Of a DNA stretch of 42,289 nucleotides, positions 24,903-34,769 are shown piece after piece. A program made the translations under genes and the position numbers. The stretch is from Bacteroidales bacterium. Lineage in GTDB: Bacteria > Bacteroidota > Bacteroidia > Bacteroidales > JAAUTT01. The notes beneath the pieces are model-generated. The model was not told the DNA's origin. It ran no database searches and worked only from the letters and a program-made list of their open reading frames with translations. Location: the NCBI GenBank assembly GCA_025361285.1, contig JANYAP010000165.1, positions 1 through 42,289 on the forward strand. The letters are read 5' to 3'. Each line of letters opens with the position of its first letter. The first letter of the stretch is position 1.

Positions 24903-26234
24903 CTATTTTTTAGAAGGTAATACAAATTTTCTAACCGATGCTGATTTTCTTATAGATTTCACCGCCGATTTATCTAACATTATCGTTGCAACAAATGTAG
25001 GTGTAGATATAAAGCCCTCATCATTACAATAACCAGCAGTACTGAAGCCATCCTGAACAAGATCATAATTTATGGTCATAGAAGGACTATCCACACCCCA
25101 GATAATAGTACCTGTACCAACCAGATTATAAGGAGTTTGGACAGCTCCCTTATAAATAGTGGTCATATAATATTGATCTGCAATATTTACAGTTCCCGCA
25201 ACTGTGTCTATTTCAATAATAGCTGTACCCCCAGATTTCACTTCTTCTCCCCAAAAATCATTCATCCAGCTTAAACCCAAGTTTTTAATCATCAAATCAC
25301 ATCCTTTAAAAATCTCAACCTGACTAGAAAATGGTACTGAAACTGCGTCTTGATCAGGGAAAAAATCCATTTCGTCGCCACTCCAATCACCGTCGAATGG
25401 TGTAGAAGGTTTTTTTACAGATTTTTCAACTGTATAATTCGACCCTGCTTTGGTAACCTTGGAAAGGTAAACCCTATAACTTGAGCAAGCAAACTCATTA
25501 GTCATATCGTTAGGGAATTCTAATGTTTGATCGAGAATACCTAATTGAGAAAATTTTAGAGCAATGGCCAATTTAATAGGTGCATTAAAGTCGCCAGCAT
25601 TAATAGTACTAAAAATATCTACTGCAAATAAGTATTCTCCATCAGCAAGTGTGTCTAATCCACTGTACGTCTCAGACGACTTGCCAGTATTGACAGTAGA
25701 AATTACCTTCATTGTGCTTTTATTTACAACTCTAAGGCGGAGGTTAACAACCTGATCTGGAGTAAGATTTAAGCCAACAGCAGTTAAAGCATCAGTTGTA
25801 CACGACAAATCAACTGAAATTTTAGGATTCAAGCCGCTTACTGCAATAAAACTATTAACTTCACTGGTAGTAGTAATTCCTCTTGAGTCGGCAATTTCAA
25901 CTTTCCAATAATAGGTTTGGCCATCAATAACAGGCACAGAAATAGTATTGTGAGAAACATTGCTTTGGAATAATGCAGGTGCTTTACCAGTACCAAAATA
26001 CACATTCCACTTAACTGCATCTCCATCCTTGTTTTCCGAAACCCAAGTTAAATCAACGGTTGAATCACTAAATAATACAGTACCGTCGGGGCGCACTTCC
26101 GGAGAAGTGGCTACAGGCTGTGTAAATGCCTGTTTTGTTGTAATTGTAGTATTGTCATCTTTTGTACAACTGTGTATTGCAAAGAAGCCTAATAACAAAA
26201 ACAACAATAAAAAATATATATTTATTCTTTTCAT
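24903..26234 (-). CDS. SusC/SusD-locus surface lipoprotein with Ig/FnIII-like N-terminus
   Basis: The 443-residue protein has a lipoprotein signal (LLLLGFFAIHSC, Cys at about 23) followed by acidic KDDN. Bacteroidota surface lipoproteins often carry such an acidic export signal just after Cys. Residues 40-130 resemble an Ig/fibronectin III-like module (VDLTWVSENKDGDAVKWNVYFG and TYYWKVEIADSRG). The rest is beta-rich without a recognised enzyme motif. As the fourth gene after susC, susD and a DUF1735-like lipoprotein, it probably is an accessory substrate-binding protein of the uptake complex (SusE/F-like in position). The substrate is unknown. Confidence 0.7.
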   Translation of the reverse strand: MKRINIYFLLLFLLLGFFAIHSCTKDDNTTITTKQAFTQPVATSPEVRPDGTVLFSDSTVDLTWVSENKDGDAVKWNVYFGTGKAPALFQSNVSHNTISVPVIDGQTYYWKVEIADSRGITTTSEVNSFIAVSGLNPKISVDLSCTTDALTAVGLNLTPDQVVNLRLRVVNKSTMKVISTVNTGKSSETYSGLDTLADGEYLFAVDIFSTINAGDFNAPIKLAIALKFSQLGILDQTLEFPNDMTNEFACSSYRVYLSKVTKAGSNYTVEKSVKKPSTPFDGDWSGDEMDFFPDQDAVSVPFSSQVEIFKGCDLMIKNLGLSWMNDFWGEEVKSGGTAIIEIDTVAGTVNIADQYYMTTIYKGAVQTPYNLVGTGTIIWGVDSPSMTINYDLVQDGFSTAGYCNDEGFISTPTFVATIMLDKSAVKSIRKSASVRKFVLPSKK

Positions 26235-26291
26235 AATATAAATATTAGTGTTTTAAAAAAGTTTATATGCTTTCGCTAAAAACCATTTTTG

Positions 26292-27224
26292 TTAAATTTT
26301 CGAATTGGTTTCACGTAATTTACGAGGAGCTGCCTTATTATAGAAATAGTATAACTCAAACACTTTGGTTATTGGGTTGTAATAATTCATTGGAGCGCCC
26401 TTGTATGTATCATAAACACCCATATCAGTTGGGTCGGAAAGGCCTGTAATTTGAAGTACGCATTTATTAACAGTTACCCCCGAAACAACCATTGTTTGAT
26501 CAGTGATGGTTATATCAAGACCATAACCAGAATAATTTCCAACCTGAGCTTTATGAACTGTATTGGCATTAACTGTAGAAAAGCCAAGTTTAGGATATTT
26601 AAATGGCTCAATACCATTAACTGGGTGATCTCTAAACCCTTCCGATAAATAGTCGCCTTCATATTGATTAGCCAATGGTAACCCAAATAATACAGTTTTC
26701 ATATTCGATGCAATTGGTATGCCACCGCTAGCTGTAATAAGTGTTATTGCTGCCATATAGTTACCTGTTAGTTGCACAGTGTCGGCGCGAGAAACCTTCA
26801 CTCTAACATACGCATTTCGGCTTCCAGCAGGTATTGTAATTGAAGGATCTAATAATTGTACAGAAGGAAATGGTTTAAAGTTTTTCCATTTAAGTTTTCC
26901 ATCGTCGGTGGTGTCCTTAGCAATTATGGCAGCTTGCTTCAACGTAGAATCGTAAGCCGATATAGCTTCGTTATCGAGAATAAAAGTTAACGTAACATCG
27001 CTGGTAGGTGGCTGGTCGGATGCAATATTTACTAAAAAACTAACTATAACATCGTCGGCAACTGGCAACAAGCTTTTTGCTCGGAAACCAGGCTCAGAAA
27101 TAGTTGCGTATGTTTTTCCCGATAAATCGTCGGTCCAATCTTCGCCAATATCATCCTTAAGGCATGATGATATTACGAATAAATTAATTACCGAAAATAG
27201 AATTAGCAATATTTTATTTTTCAT
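26292..27224 (-). CDS. DUF1735-like lipoprotein of the SusC/SusD locus
   Basis: The 310-residue product has a lipoprotein signal ending VISSC (Cys at about 21), then acidic LKDDIGEDW. The following part (VIVSFLVNIASDQPPTSDVTLTFILDNEAI, and SITIPAGSRNAYVRVKVS) matches the BT_3987-type/DUF1735 beta-sandwich found in many SusC/SusD loci. The C-terminal part resembles the ligand-binding extension often joined to it. Such proteins sit on the outer face of the outer membrane and bind the imported substrate. It lies 34 bp after susD and 57 bp before the last lipoprotein, consistent with one operon. Confidence 0.8.
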   Translation of the reverse strand: MKNKILLILFSVINLFVISSCLKDDIGEDWTDDLSGKTYATISEPGFRAKSLLPVADDVIVSFLVNIASDQPPTSDVTLTFILDNEAISAYDSTLKQAAIIAKDTTDDGKLKWKNFKPFPSVQLLDPSITIPAGSRNAYVRVKVSRADTVQLTGNYMAAITLITASGGIPIASNMKTVLFGLPLANQYEGDYLSEGFRDHPVNGIEPFKYPKLGFSTVNANTVHKAQVGNYSGYGLDITITDQTMVVSGVTVNKCVLQITGLSDPTDMGVYDTYKGAPMNYYNPITKVFELYYFYNKAAPRKLRETNSKI

Positions 27225-27258
27225 ATACTATATTTTTTTAGTTAATTAAATTGCGGCA

Positions 27259-28773
27259 TTAATTTGATTGCCAAAATATTTTAGATGTAAATACATTGAT
27301 AGTACCCTGTGCTAAAACGGCAGCGCTATTGTATTGCAACTCGGTTTGTGGGTATAATAATCTAACCGGCGGAGTTGGGTTTTTTTTGTTGCCATCTTCA
27401 GTAAAATGAATAAAGTTTGGGAAGCCTGTTCTGCGGTAGTCTGTCCAAATTTCATATGGTGTTATTCCATTCAATGCTGCCCATTTTTGGGTTAAAATTA
27501 ATTGCTGCTTATTAGGTGCTAAGTCGTAATTAACCTCAATGTTTTGCTGTCCCAAATATTCGGAAGCCTGCCCTAACGATAAACCCAAATAAACAAAAGA
27601 TTGCTTAACAGCCGATTCATATAGTGCTTTGGCATCGCCTGTTATAATGCCATAATAAGCGGCTTCGGCTTGCAGGAATAAGCTTTCAAAATCGGTTAAT
27701 ATGATGCCCTGTTGATCAAATGCTTTGAGCAAGCCTTCGCCGATAGGAGATGTTTCAGTTGCGTTTTTAAGAAGTTTAGCACCAAAATAATTACCTCCTA
27801 TGCTTGTGCCTTTATATGGCGCAAAAAATTTAAGCCCTCGTGGATCGTTGGTGCCAGTATAAAAGTCAACTGCATCGCTGCCAGCGAAATAATAGGTTGC
27901 GGCATCGGCTTGCTTTGTATCGTCGCTTTTAAAAAATACTTCCCAAAAAGGGTTTTGTTTGCCTTCCGATTTTGAATATCCAGGCTTTACCATTGCACTT
28001 TCACCAACCCCAATAAATTGCTCTGTTTTTATAGTTGATATAGAAGGTTTAATATAACTATCAATTCGTCCAGACATAGCAGTTTGATGCATAAGAATTC
28101 GCAGTTTAAGAGTGTTGGCAAATTTTATCCATTTGTTCATGTCCCCATTAAACATAACATCGTATTTACTAGGATTTTCTGCTGTTAAACTTGCATTTGC
28201 AATTAGTATTTTTGCGTCGTCGAGTTGTTTAATTAAATCTTCATATATCAACTGATCCTTATCATAATTGGGTTTGAAATTGCTATCGGAAGCTTTAAAA
28301 GCATCGGTGTAAGGAATGTTGCCATAGCAATCAACCATAATATGAAAAATAAAGGCTTTCATTATTTTTGCAATTGCTAAATAATTTTGCGAATTAGCGT
28401 TTTGCGAAGCTTTTTCGATATAGTCGAAATTGCCAGCCGTTAAGTAATTTTCGCGCCAGTTGTCCTGATAATTTCTGTTAAACAAGTTATACTGAGTTAG
28501 GTTTGTTGGCTGCGAATATCCTTGGCTTATTGACCATTGACCATACCATAAGTAAACAAAATCGAAACCTCTTCTTACAGGATTAATTGGATCCGTTAAA
28601 TCGAGATTCATATTAATATTTCTTACAGTGCTGTTCAAAGCCGACGTAAGAAGCAGCCCAGGAGGCACAGATGAAGGGCTGTTAGGATTGGTTTCATTTA
28701 CCGAAAGAAAATCTTTCGAGCATGAAACTAAAATGGTTATTATAAGTGATAATAATAATATATTCCTTTTCAT
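27259..28773 (-). CDS. SusD/RagB-family nutrient-binding lipoprotein (SusD-like 2 type)
   Basis: The 504-residue protein has a lipoprotein signal (IITILVSC, Cys18) followed by SKDFLSVNETNPNSP. This N-terminal ETNPN-type motif and the helical YLTAGNFDYIEKASQ and AIAKIMKAFIFHIMVDCYGNIPYTDAF region are typical of the SusD-like 2 group (PF12771). SusD proteins form the lid over the SusC barrel and capture the substrate at the cell surface. The gene follows susC by 19 bp. The SusD-like 2 subgroup occurs in loci for glycans and also for peptides, and no carbohydrate enzyme is present here to decide between them. Confidence 0.92.
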   Translation of the reverse strand: MKRNILLLSLIITILVSCSKDFLSVNETNPNSPSSVPPGLLLTSALNSTVRNINMNLDLTDPINPVRRGFDFVYLWYGQWSISQGYSQPTNLTQYNLFNRNYQDNWRENYLTAGNFDYIEKASQNANSQNYLAIAKIMKAFIFHIMVDCYGNIPYTDAFKASDSNFKPNYDKDQLIYEDLIKQLDDAKILIANASLTAENPSKYDVMFNGDMNKWIKFANTLKLRILMHQTAMSGRIDSYIKPSISTIKTEQFIGVGESAMVKPGYSKSEGKQNPFWEVFFKSDDTKQADAATYYFAGSDAVDFYTGTNDPRGLKFFAPYKGTSIGGNYFGAKLLKNATETSPIGEGLLKAFDQQGIILTDFESLFLQAEAAYYGIITGDAKALYESAVKQSFVYLGLSLGQASEYLGQQNIEVNYDLAPNKQQLILTQKWAALNGITPYEIWTDYRRTGFPNFIHFTEDGNKKNPTPPVRLLYPQTELQYNSAAVLAQGTINVFTSKIFWQSN

Positions 28774-28792
28774 ATTGTTCGTTTTTAAATTA

Positions 28793-31700
28793 TTAAAAGG
28801 TTAAATTAACTTTAAAGCCATACACACGGGTTGGTGGTGTTTGATCAACAGTGGTATAGCCTATAGCGTTGCTGTTCCCGTTTTGATTATTAAATTCGGG
28901 GTCGCCCCATGTGTTAGTTTTAGGCACAAACATTAATAGATTTCTACCTACTAGCCCTATTTGAGCATTTTTAATATATCCCTTCAATATTTTTGATGTC
29001 GGAATATCATAACTAATTGATACCTCTCGAAGTTTCCAAAAAGCTGCGCTAACTACGTATGGTCTGTCAACGTTGCAATAATCAGAGTTTGTCCATAATT
29101 CTCTACCAGCATCTGTTACTACAACATTAGTGTTAGGTGTAAAGCTACCATCGGCGTTTTCTAAAACCGAGTTAGGAATTACAAAACTCTGACGACCATT
29201 TTGGGCAGAATGCCAGGATACGCCAGTGAAATCAAGATCTCTACCAGAACGGTAGAATATTACATTACCGTTTCGGTATTCTGCTAAAGCATTTATAGTA
29301 AAACCTTTGTAGGTAAAAGTATTGTTTATCCCAAGTATGTGATTTGGGTTTCCATGTCCTACTGTACTCAATTTGGTTTCCTTTATTGGCATACCTGTTA
29401 TTGGGTTAACGACTATTCTACCTTCATTGTCGCGCTTAACATCGGTAACTTTAATCGAAGGGTATTGTTCGCCAACTACTGCGTATGATGCCGACGAGTT
29501 GTTGAATATATCTGTTATAGGTAGCTCATTTATTAAGCCAGGCATTATACTAATTACTTCGTTAATTGTGTACGAATAATTTATTGATGCGCTCCAATTA
29601 AACTTTCCTAATTCTAATACAGGTGTAAAACGTAAATCCATTTCTATTCCTTTGGTTTCAAGTTCGCCAGCATTAATATATGCTCGTGTGTAACCCGTTG
29701 TTGGAGAAATTGATGCAGGAATTGTTTGATCCTTAGTGTTGGTTTTAAACAAACTAATTTCGAAATGATATTTACTTTGAAGGAAGCTTAATTCCAATCC
29801 AGCTTCCATTTCAGATGTTATTTCGGGTTTCAGATTTGGATTACTGAGATTAGTTGACAATGCATAGCCAGGCTGTCCAAGAGGAAAGCCTTCGCCAGGG
29901 ATGAAAGACGGTAGAGTTGCATAATAGTTATTTAGAGTTACCATGCCTGTTTGCGACCAACCTCCGCGAAGTTTTGCATAATTAACTATGTTTTGATTTT
30001 TTAATGCCGAAATGATTTCCGTTAAAATTACACTTCCATCAATTGCGGGGTAAAAGAAAGATCGGTTATTTTTAACAAGTCGCGAATCCCAATCATTACG
30101 CCCCGATGCGTGTATAAACGCCATGTTTTTATAACCTAATGAAAGATCGACAAAAGCCCCTATTGAATTTCTATCCTTCATTTCCCCCAACACATTTGCA
30201 CCACCAACTCTGTTAGAAATGTTGTAGTTGTTTGGCACCACAAGCGATGTTGCATCATTTTTTACTAAGCGGTACTTGTATGAGTATGTTGAGGTGCCTA
30301 TTATTAACTTGGATGAAATACTATTAATAAGTTTTTTATTAAATGTTGCTAGAAAATCGCCAGTTATAGAGTATTGATTCCATAATTGATCGCCAGCATT
30401 GCCAGTCCACACCTGATGCCCCGATGCCATATGGCTTGCTCCCCACGGGTCGCTAACATTATAATTATTAAACGTAGCCTCATCCCTAAAATAATTAATT
30501 GCTTTAGTTGTGTAAGTGAGGCCAGTTCTATAGGAAAGTTCAACCCATTCGGCTGGTTTTACCGCAACGGATAAAGACCCTAACAAATCGTCGGTTTTGG
30601 AAATATTCCTTGAATGGTTTAGTTGCCAATACGGATTAGGGTAATATGCATTATAGTAGCCGTTTACATCGCCAAATTTACTATTTATATCCTCATATTG
30701 TGTAATTGGTACATGTGCGGGCGTATTCAATAAGTTCCAATAAACAGGTCGTTGTTGAAAAAAATCGTCGCCAGAAATATTGGTATTCGTTTTAGTGTAA
30801 CCAATAGTAAAATCGGAGTGTAAAATACCGTAAGTACGCGATGCGCTCATTCTAGTTCCAGTTCTGCGGTTTTTGTCTTGTGGTATTATTCCAGTTGTGT
30901 TAACATCTTGAGCCGAAATGTAAAAGCTACTATTATCGTCGCCCGATGAAAATGACACGTCATTTTGTGTTGTAACACCTGTGTTAAAAAAATTGCGTTT
31001 TTGATTTTTAATAGGGCTGTATTTTATTGTTTGGTAGCTACCATCGGCAAGTTTACCGCCTAATATTACATCTTGCCCATTAAACTCAGGGCCAAAACTT
31101 TGATTTTCATACGAGGTATATGGTCTGGTAGATCTACCTGAGCCAATCCAATAGGTGTAATTTGCAGGGTTATTTATCGTATCTTCGCCAGAACCACCCC
31201 CAAAGCGATCCTGCAATTTGGGTAAATACGATGCCGATTCGAAGGTTGTTATGTTACTAATTCTAATTATTGGTTTTCTGCTACCTCCTTTTTTAGTAGA
31301 TATTACTATTACTCCATTAGATGCATCGTTGCCGTATAGCGCAGATGCTCCTGCTCCCTTAAGGATAGATACGTTATCGATGTCATTTGGGTTGATTGAG
31401 TTTAAATAATTTGCCGACACAGGCGCACCATCTAATACAACAAGTGCCTGATTGCTGGCAAGAAAATGCCTATTTCCGCGGAGTGTAATACGTGTATCGG
31501 GGTTAACACCATTGTTTACTGTATTTATTTGTAATCCAGACACTTTGCCAACCAGTCCATTAACAATGTTCGAAGATCCACTTTGAGTAATTTCTTTATC
31601 TGAAACCTTAGCTGTGGCAGTCCCAATCTCGCGTGTTGATCGTTTAATCCCAAACGCTGTTACAACCACTTCTTCAATACCAATTTGAGATGGTTCAATT

Positions 31701-31984
31701 GTGGCATCGACAATGGATTTGCCGCCTATGGCAACTTCCATAGTTTTCATACCAACGAAACTGAAAACTAAGGTTTGGGCATCGGAAGGGATTGTTAGCG
31801 AATACTTTCCCTGAAAATCGGTTACACTACCTATAGTAGTACCCTTAACTGTTACCGATGCTCCAGGTAGTGGTTGTCCGTCTTCGGAGCTCGAAACCAT
31901 ACCTGTAATTTGCACCGTTTGCGCCATAGTTAAATACAACCCTACGAACGCAAAGAATGCAATAAACATTGCAAGTCTTTTCAT
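28793..31984 (-). CDS. SusC/RagA-family TonB-linked outer-membrane transporter
   Basis: The ATG at 31984 gives 1063 residues with a signal peptide ending TMAQ. A frame extension to 32035 is rejected because a candidate -7 element overlaps it. An N-terminal carboxypeptidase-regulatory-like beta domain follows (GMVSSSEDGQPLPGASVTVKG). Next is the TonB-box region (IEEVVVTAFGI), the plug domain (LVGKVSGLQINTVN and TRITLRGNRHF) and a long 22-strand barrel ending in TF. It imports a substrate through the outer membrane with energy from TonB-ExbBD. It is the first gene of a four-gene operon with susD and two lipoprotein genes. No sigma/anti-sigma regulator pair is encoded next to it. Confidence 0.95.
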   Translation of the reverse strand: MKRLAMFIAFFAFVGLYLTMAQTVQITGMVSSSEDGQPLPGASVTVKGTTIGSVTDFQGKYSLTIPSDAQTLVFSFVGMKTMEVAIGGKSIVDATIEPSQIGIEEVVVTAFGIKRSTREIGTATAKVSDKEITQSGSSNIVNGLVGKVSGLQINTVNNGVNPDTRITLRGNRHFLASNQALVVLDGAPVSANYLNSINPNDIDNVSILKGAGASALYGNDASNGVIVISTKKGGSRKPIIRISNITTFESASYLPKLQDRFGGGSGEDTINNPANYTYWIGSGRSTRPYTSYENQSFGPEFNGQDVILGGKLADGSYQTIKYSPIKNQKRNFFNTGVTTQNDVSFSSGDDNSSFYISAQDVNTTGIIPQDKNRRTGTRMSASRTYGILHSDFTIGYTKTNTNISGDDFFQQRPVYWNLLNTPAHVPITQYEDINSKFGDVNGYYNAYYPNPYWQLNHSRNISKTDDLLGSLSVAVKPAEWVELSYRTGLTYTTKAINYFRDEATFNNYNVSDPWGASHMASGHQVWTGNAGDQLWNQYSITGDFLATFNKKLINSISSKLIIGTSTYSYKYRLVKNDATSLVVPNNYNISNRVGGANVLGEMKDRNSIGAFVDLSLGYKNMAFIHASGRNDWDSRLVKNNRSFFYPAIDGSVILTEIISALKNQNIVNYAKLRGGWSQTGMVTLNNYYATLPSFIPGEGFPLGQPGYALSTNLSNPNLKPEITSEMEAGLELSFLQSKYHFEISLFKTNTKDQTIPASISPTTGYTRAYINAGELETKGIEMDLRFTPVLELGKFNWSASINYSYTINEVISIMPGLINELPITDIFNNSSASYAVVGEQYPSIKVTDVKRDNEGRIVVNPITGMPIKETKLSTVGHGNPNHILGINNTFTYKGFTINALAEYRNGNVIFYRSGRDLDFTGVSWHSAQNGRQSFVIPNSVLENADGSFTPNTNVVVTDAGRELWTNSDYCNVDRPYVVSAAFWKLREVSISYDIPTSKILKGYIKNAQIGLVGRNLLMFVPKTNTWGDPEFNNQNGNSNAIGYTTVDQTPPTRVYGFKVNLTF

Positions 31985-32555
31985 AGATTTAGAATTTTGG
32001 TTTATAAATAGTAAGTAATAATTATTCGGATGCAAAGTATGAAAAAATATTATAACTAACTACTAATTATACATTGTGTTAATTATTATTTTTGAGGAGA
32101 ATAAAATAATGAACATTAAATGTAGATTTCTTTTAATAGTTAATAATACTGTAAATATCTTATAATGAAGCGCTTTTGTTTTTTTGTAATGAAACATCGG
32201 TTTCTATTTTGTTCATTTTCTTACATTCCATAGTAAAGAAAAGTATATGAATGCTCTTAATAAACTAATACAACACATAACTAAAGGGGATTTGCACGCC
32301 CTGTATTATGATAATTATATTTCATTGATAAAGAGCAATATAATAAAAAATGCAATATAAAAATTGAACAATCAAACGCCTTTCAAAATCTTTTACGCAT
32401 CTTTGAATGAATTTACGTTATTTAGAACTTAAATTTAAGCTTCGCTAATCATCTTTTTTTTATAAATAATCGCAACTCATCATAAAAAAGTTCATTTTTT
32501 TTAGTAATTTAAACTTAATTTTAACAAGTCGGAATTTAATTAAAAATCGTGTAAC
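31985..32555. other. Divergent intergenic region between susC and the chemoreceptor
   Basis: About 570 AT-rich base pairs without a convincing gene. On the minus strand ATACTTTG (32033-32040) resembles the -7 element and may drive susC. A 37-codon micro-ORF (32247-32360, plus strand) encodes KLIQHITKGDLHALYYDNYI, which weakly resembles the N-terminus of ECF sigma factors (a KGD...A...LY..YY pattern) and may be a remnant. Nothing else was recognised. Confidence 0.4.
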
Positions 32556-34286
32556 ATGGAATGGAAAAATCTTAAAATAGGTGTAAAAATCGGGCTTGGT
32601 TTTCTTGCAATGATAATCATTGCATCTATTATTGGTGGCATAGCATTTTACAATATGGGGGTAATTAAACAGGAAACCTTCGTGTTAACTGATGAATATA
32701 TACCTACCATAAATAATTCATCGCAACTCAATCAGTCGTGGAACGAAATTGTGCTGTTAATGCAAGCATACGATTCGAAAAGCGACGATTACTTTATCAA
32801 AAAAGCAAAGGCGAAACTCGCTAAATTTAAAATAGTTATAAATAAGTTGGTTGAGATAGCTAACAATTCGGAACGGTTAAAAAAGAACTTGGATTCATTT
32901 TTGAAAATTCAAAAGGATGTCAATCAGTACGAAAGAATGATCGTTAATTACGAAGCCAAAACTTCAGAGGTTTATATAGCCCTAAACAATATCGATAAAG
33001 TAAAAACAGCTTTAGATCAGCGCGGCGCAGGCACTTCGCCACGTATGAACGAAATATCGGCCAGCATATTTAATGCTGTAAGCATGGAGCGACCAGCTTT
33101 ATTGAAAGGGCTGGAATCAAAAATAAATGATCTTGAAAATGGTACTAAAGGAGGCGGTGTCAATGAAATGAAAGTATTTATTGAATCGGCGCGTAAATTT
33201 GTAGGTGGTTTTGCCGATGCAAAAGCTTTAGAACTTGCCCGTTTGGAGTTGTCGGGCAATATTTCGTGGGAAATTAAAGGGACATCGGATATTGGACTCG
33301 ACAAAGTACTTGAAATGGGCGAAAATACGAATGCAACAATAAATGCCGAGCGCACAATTCTTATCATCTCTACATTTGTGGTTATTATTTTGGGAATAGT
33401 ATTGCTTTATATTATAACACAATCTATTACAGCTCCTATTCACAGAGGAATACAGGTGGCACATTTAATTGCCGAAGGCGATTTAACTCAAAAACTCGAT
33501 ATTGATCGTAAAGACGAAATTGGAATATTGGCCGAGGCTTTGAACAAAGTAAGCATGAATCTGAGGTCGATTATAGGTCACTTAGTTGAAAACTCGAGTT
33601 TAATCGAAGAGTCGAGTTTGCGACTTCTCGAAAGTGCCAACGAAATATCCGATGGAGCCAAGCAGCAAGCAGCTGCATCCGAGGAAATATCCTCGTCGAT
33701 GGAAGAAATGTACGCCAATATTCAACAGAATACCGAAAATGCTCAGCAAACCAAGATGATAGCTGAGTTGTCGGCCAAAGAAGTTAAGAAAAGTCAGGAG
33801 TCGTTTCACATGGCAACTAAGTCGTTAAGCGATATTACAAGTAAAGTATCGATAATTAACGATATTGCATTTCAAACCAATATTTTAGCGCTTAATGCTG
33901 CTATCGAAGCTGCCAGAGCTGGCGAGCATGGTAAAGGATTTGCTGTAGTTGCAGGCGAAGTTAAAAAACTTGCAGACAAGAGCCGCATAGCTACCACCGA
34001 AATAAACGATGTTTCGCAGAGTACAATTATCATGTCAAAAACAGCTGGGCGAGAATTAGAAGCCCTAGTTCCAGAAATTGAAAAAACTGCGGCACTTATT
34101 TTCGAAATTACCGAAGCCAACCTCGAGCAATCGTCGGGTGTTGAGCATATTAATATGGCTATGCAACAATTAAATACTGTTATTCAGAACAATGCACTGC
34201 GTTCCGATGAAATGGCGATTAGCTCGAAAGACTTGTCGCGGCAATCGGAAGAAATGAGTAGTTTAATAGCTGCATTTAAAGTATAG
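32556..34286 (+). CDS. Methyl-accepting chemotaxis protein
   Basis: The 576-residue receptor has a first membrane helix (about residues 10-31), a helical sensor region of about 235 residues outside the inner membrane (four-helix-bundle-like), and a second helix (about 268-290). A HAMP domain ([20 protein letters not shown]) and a signalling domain follow, the latter with the highly conserved hairpin tip [20 protein letters not shown]. It senses an unknown ligand and controls the CheA/CheW kinase, neither of which is in this window. A repeated [11 protein letters not shown] segment marks a methylation helix. No CheR-binding pentapeptide is visible at the C-terminus. The stop codon lies inside the left direct repeat of a MITE-like element. 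Confidence 0.94.
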   Translation: MEWKNLKIGVKIGLGFLAMIIIASIIGGIAFYNMGVIKQETFVLTDEYIPTINNSSQLNQSWNEIVLLMQAYDSKSDDYFIKKAKAKLAKFKIVINKLVEIANNSERLKKNLDSFLKIQKDVNQYERMIVNYEAKTSEVYIALNNIDKVKTALDQRGAGTSPRMNEISASIFNAVSMERPALLKGLESKINDLENGTKGGGVNEMKVFIESARKFVGGFADAKALELARLELSGNISWEIKGTSDIGLDKVLEMGENTNATINAERTILIISTFVVIILGIVLLYIITQSITAPIHRGIQVAHLIAEGDLTQKLDIDRKDEIGILAEALNKVSMNLRSIIGHLVENSSLIEESSLRLLESANEISDGAKQQAAASEEISSSMEEMYANIQQNTENAQQTKMIAELSAKEVKKSQESFHMATKSLSDITSKVSIINDIAFQTNILALNAAIEAARAGEHGKGFAVVAGEVKKLADKSRIATTEINDVSQSTIIMSKTAGRELEALVPEIEKTAALIFEITEANLEQSSGVEHINMAMQQLNTVIQNNALRSDEMAISSKDLSRQSEEMSSLIAAFKV

Positions 34287-34546
34287 GTATTAATGTCGTT
34301 TAGTTAAGCCTGAAGGGCTATAATTTGAATAACCACGGGTGTAAAGCCCGTGGTTATAACAACAAAGGAATAACAACCCTTAAGGGGTTGAATGTAATGA
34401 AATTCAACCCTTTACCTTCGGCGAGACCGCTTCGCTATGTTCAGGGTTGTGAGACTTGAATTTATATTTACCGCCAGTTATACTGGCGGCTATTCAAATT
34501 AAAGCCCTTCAGGCTTTCACAACCTTAACTAAACGGTATAGGTATT
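34281..34546. mobile_element. MITE-like palindromic element with direct-repeat flanks
   Basis: The 12-bp ends CGTTTAGTTAAG (34297-34308) and CTTAACTAAACG (34524-34535) are perfect inverted repeats. Inner arms continue with GCCTGAAGGGCT and ATTTGAATA on both sides. Internal hairpins are ACCACGGG/CCCGTGGT (34331-34354) and CCGCCAG/CTGGCGG (34471-34489). GTATAGGTATT flanks the element as an 11-bp direct repeat (34281-34291 and 34536-34546), the left copy containing the chemoreceptor stop codon. No ORF is present, so it would need a transposase from elsewhere. Confidence 0.7.
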
Positions 34547-34707
34547 GTTATTAATGCGAATTAAGGGTTAATTTTTCTCTTTGAAACTCTGTGTAACAAT
34601 CTACAATTTCACTGAGAGCCACAGAAAAGTCACAGAGAACCACTAAGTTAATTTTTCAGCTCCTAATTGGCATTATTAAGCTAAATTCAATTTTTGGGTA
34701 AAAAACC
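34547..34707. repeat. Intergenic segment with CTCTGTG/CACAGAG words
   Basis: CTCTGTG (about 34588) faces CACAGAAAAGTCACAGAGAACCAC (34619-34642 region), forming imperfect inverted words. No gene is seen. Such low-complexity CACAGAG runs are intergenic in other Bacteroidota as far as I recall. Confidence 0.4.
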
Positions 34708-34738
34708 TTGACAATATCGTTATACTTAATTACTTTTG
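34708..34738 (+). promoter_or_regulatory. Promoter of the IMP dehydrogenase gene
   Basis: TTG at 34708-34710 (-33) is followed after 20 bp by TACTTTTG at 34731-34738, an exact TAnnTTTG -7 element. The spacing fits known Bacteroidota promoters. The start codon is 31 bp downstream. It is the best promoter in the window. Confidence 0.75.
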
Positions 34739-34769
34739 CCAAATTTTTATTATCAAAAAAACATAAGGT

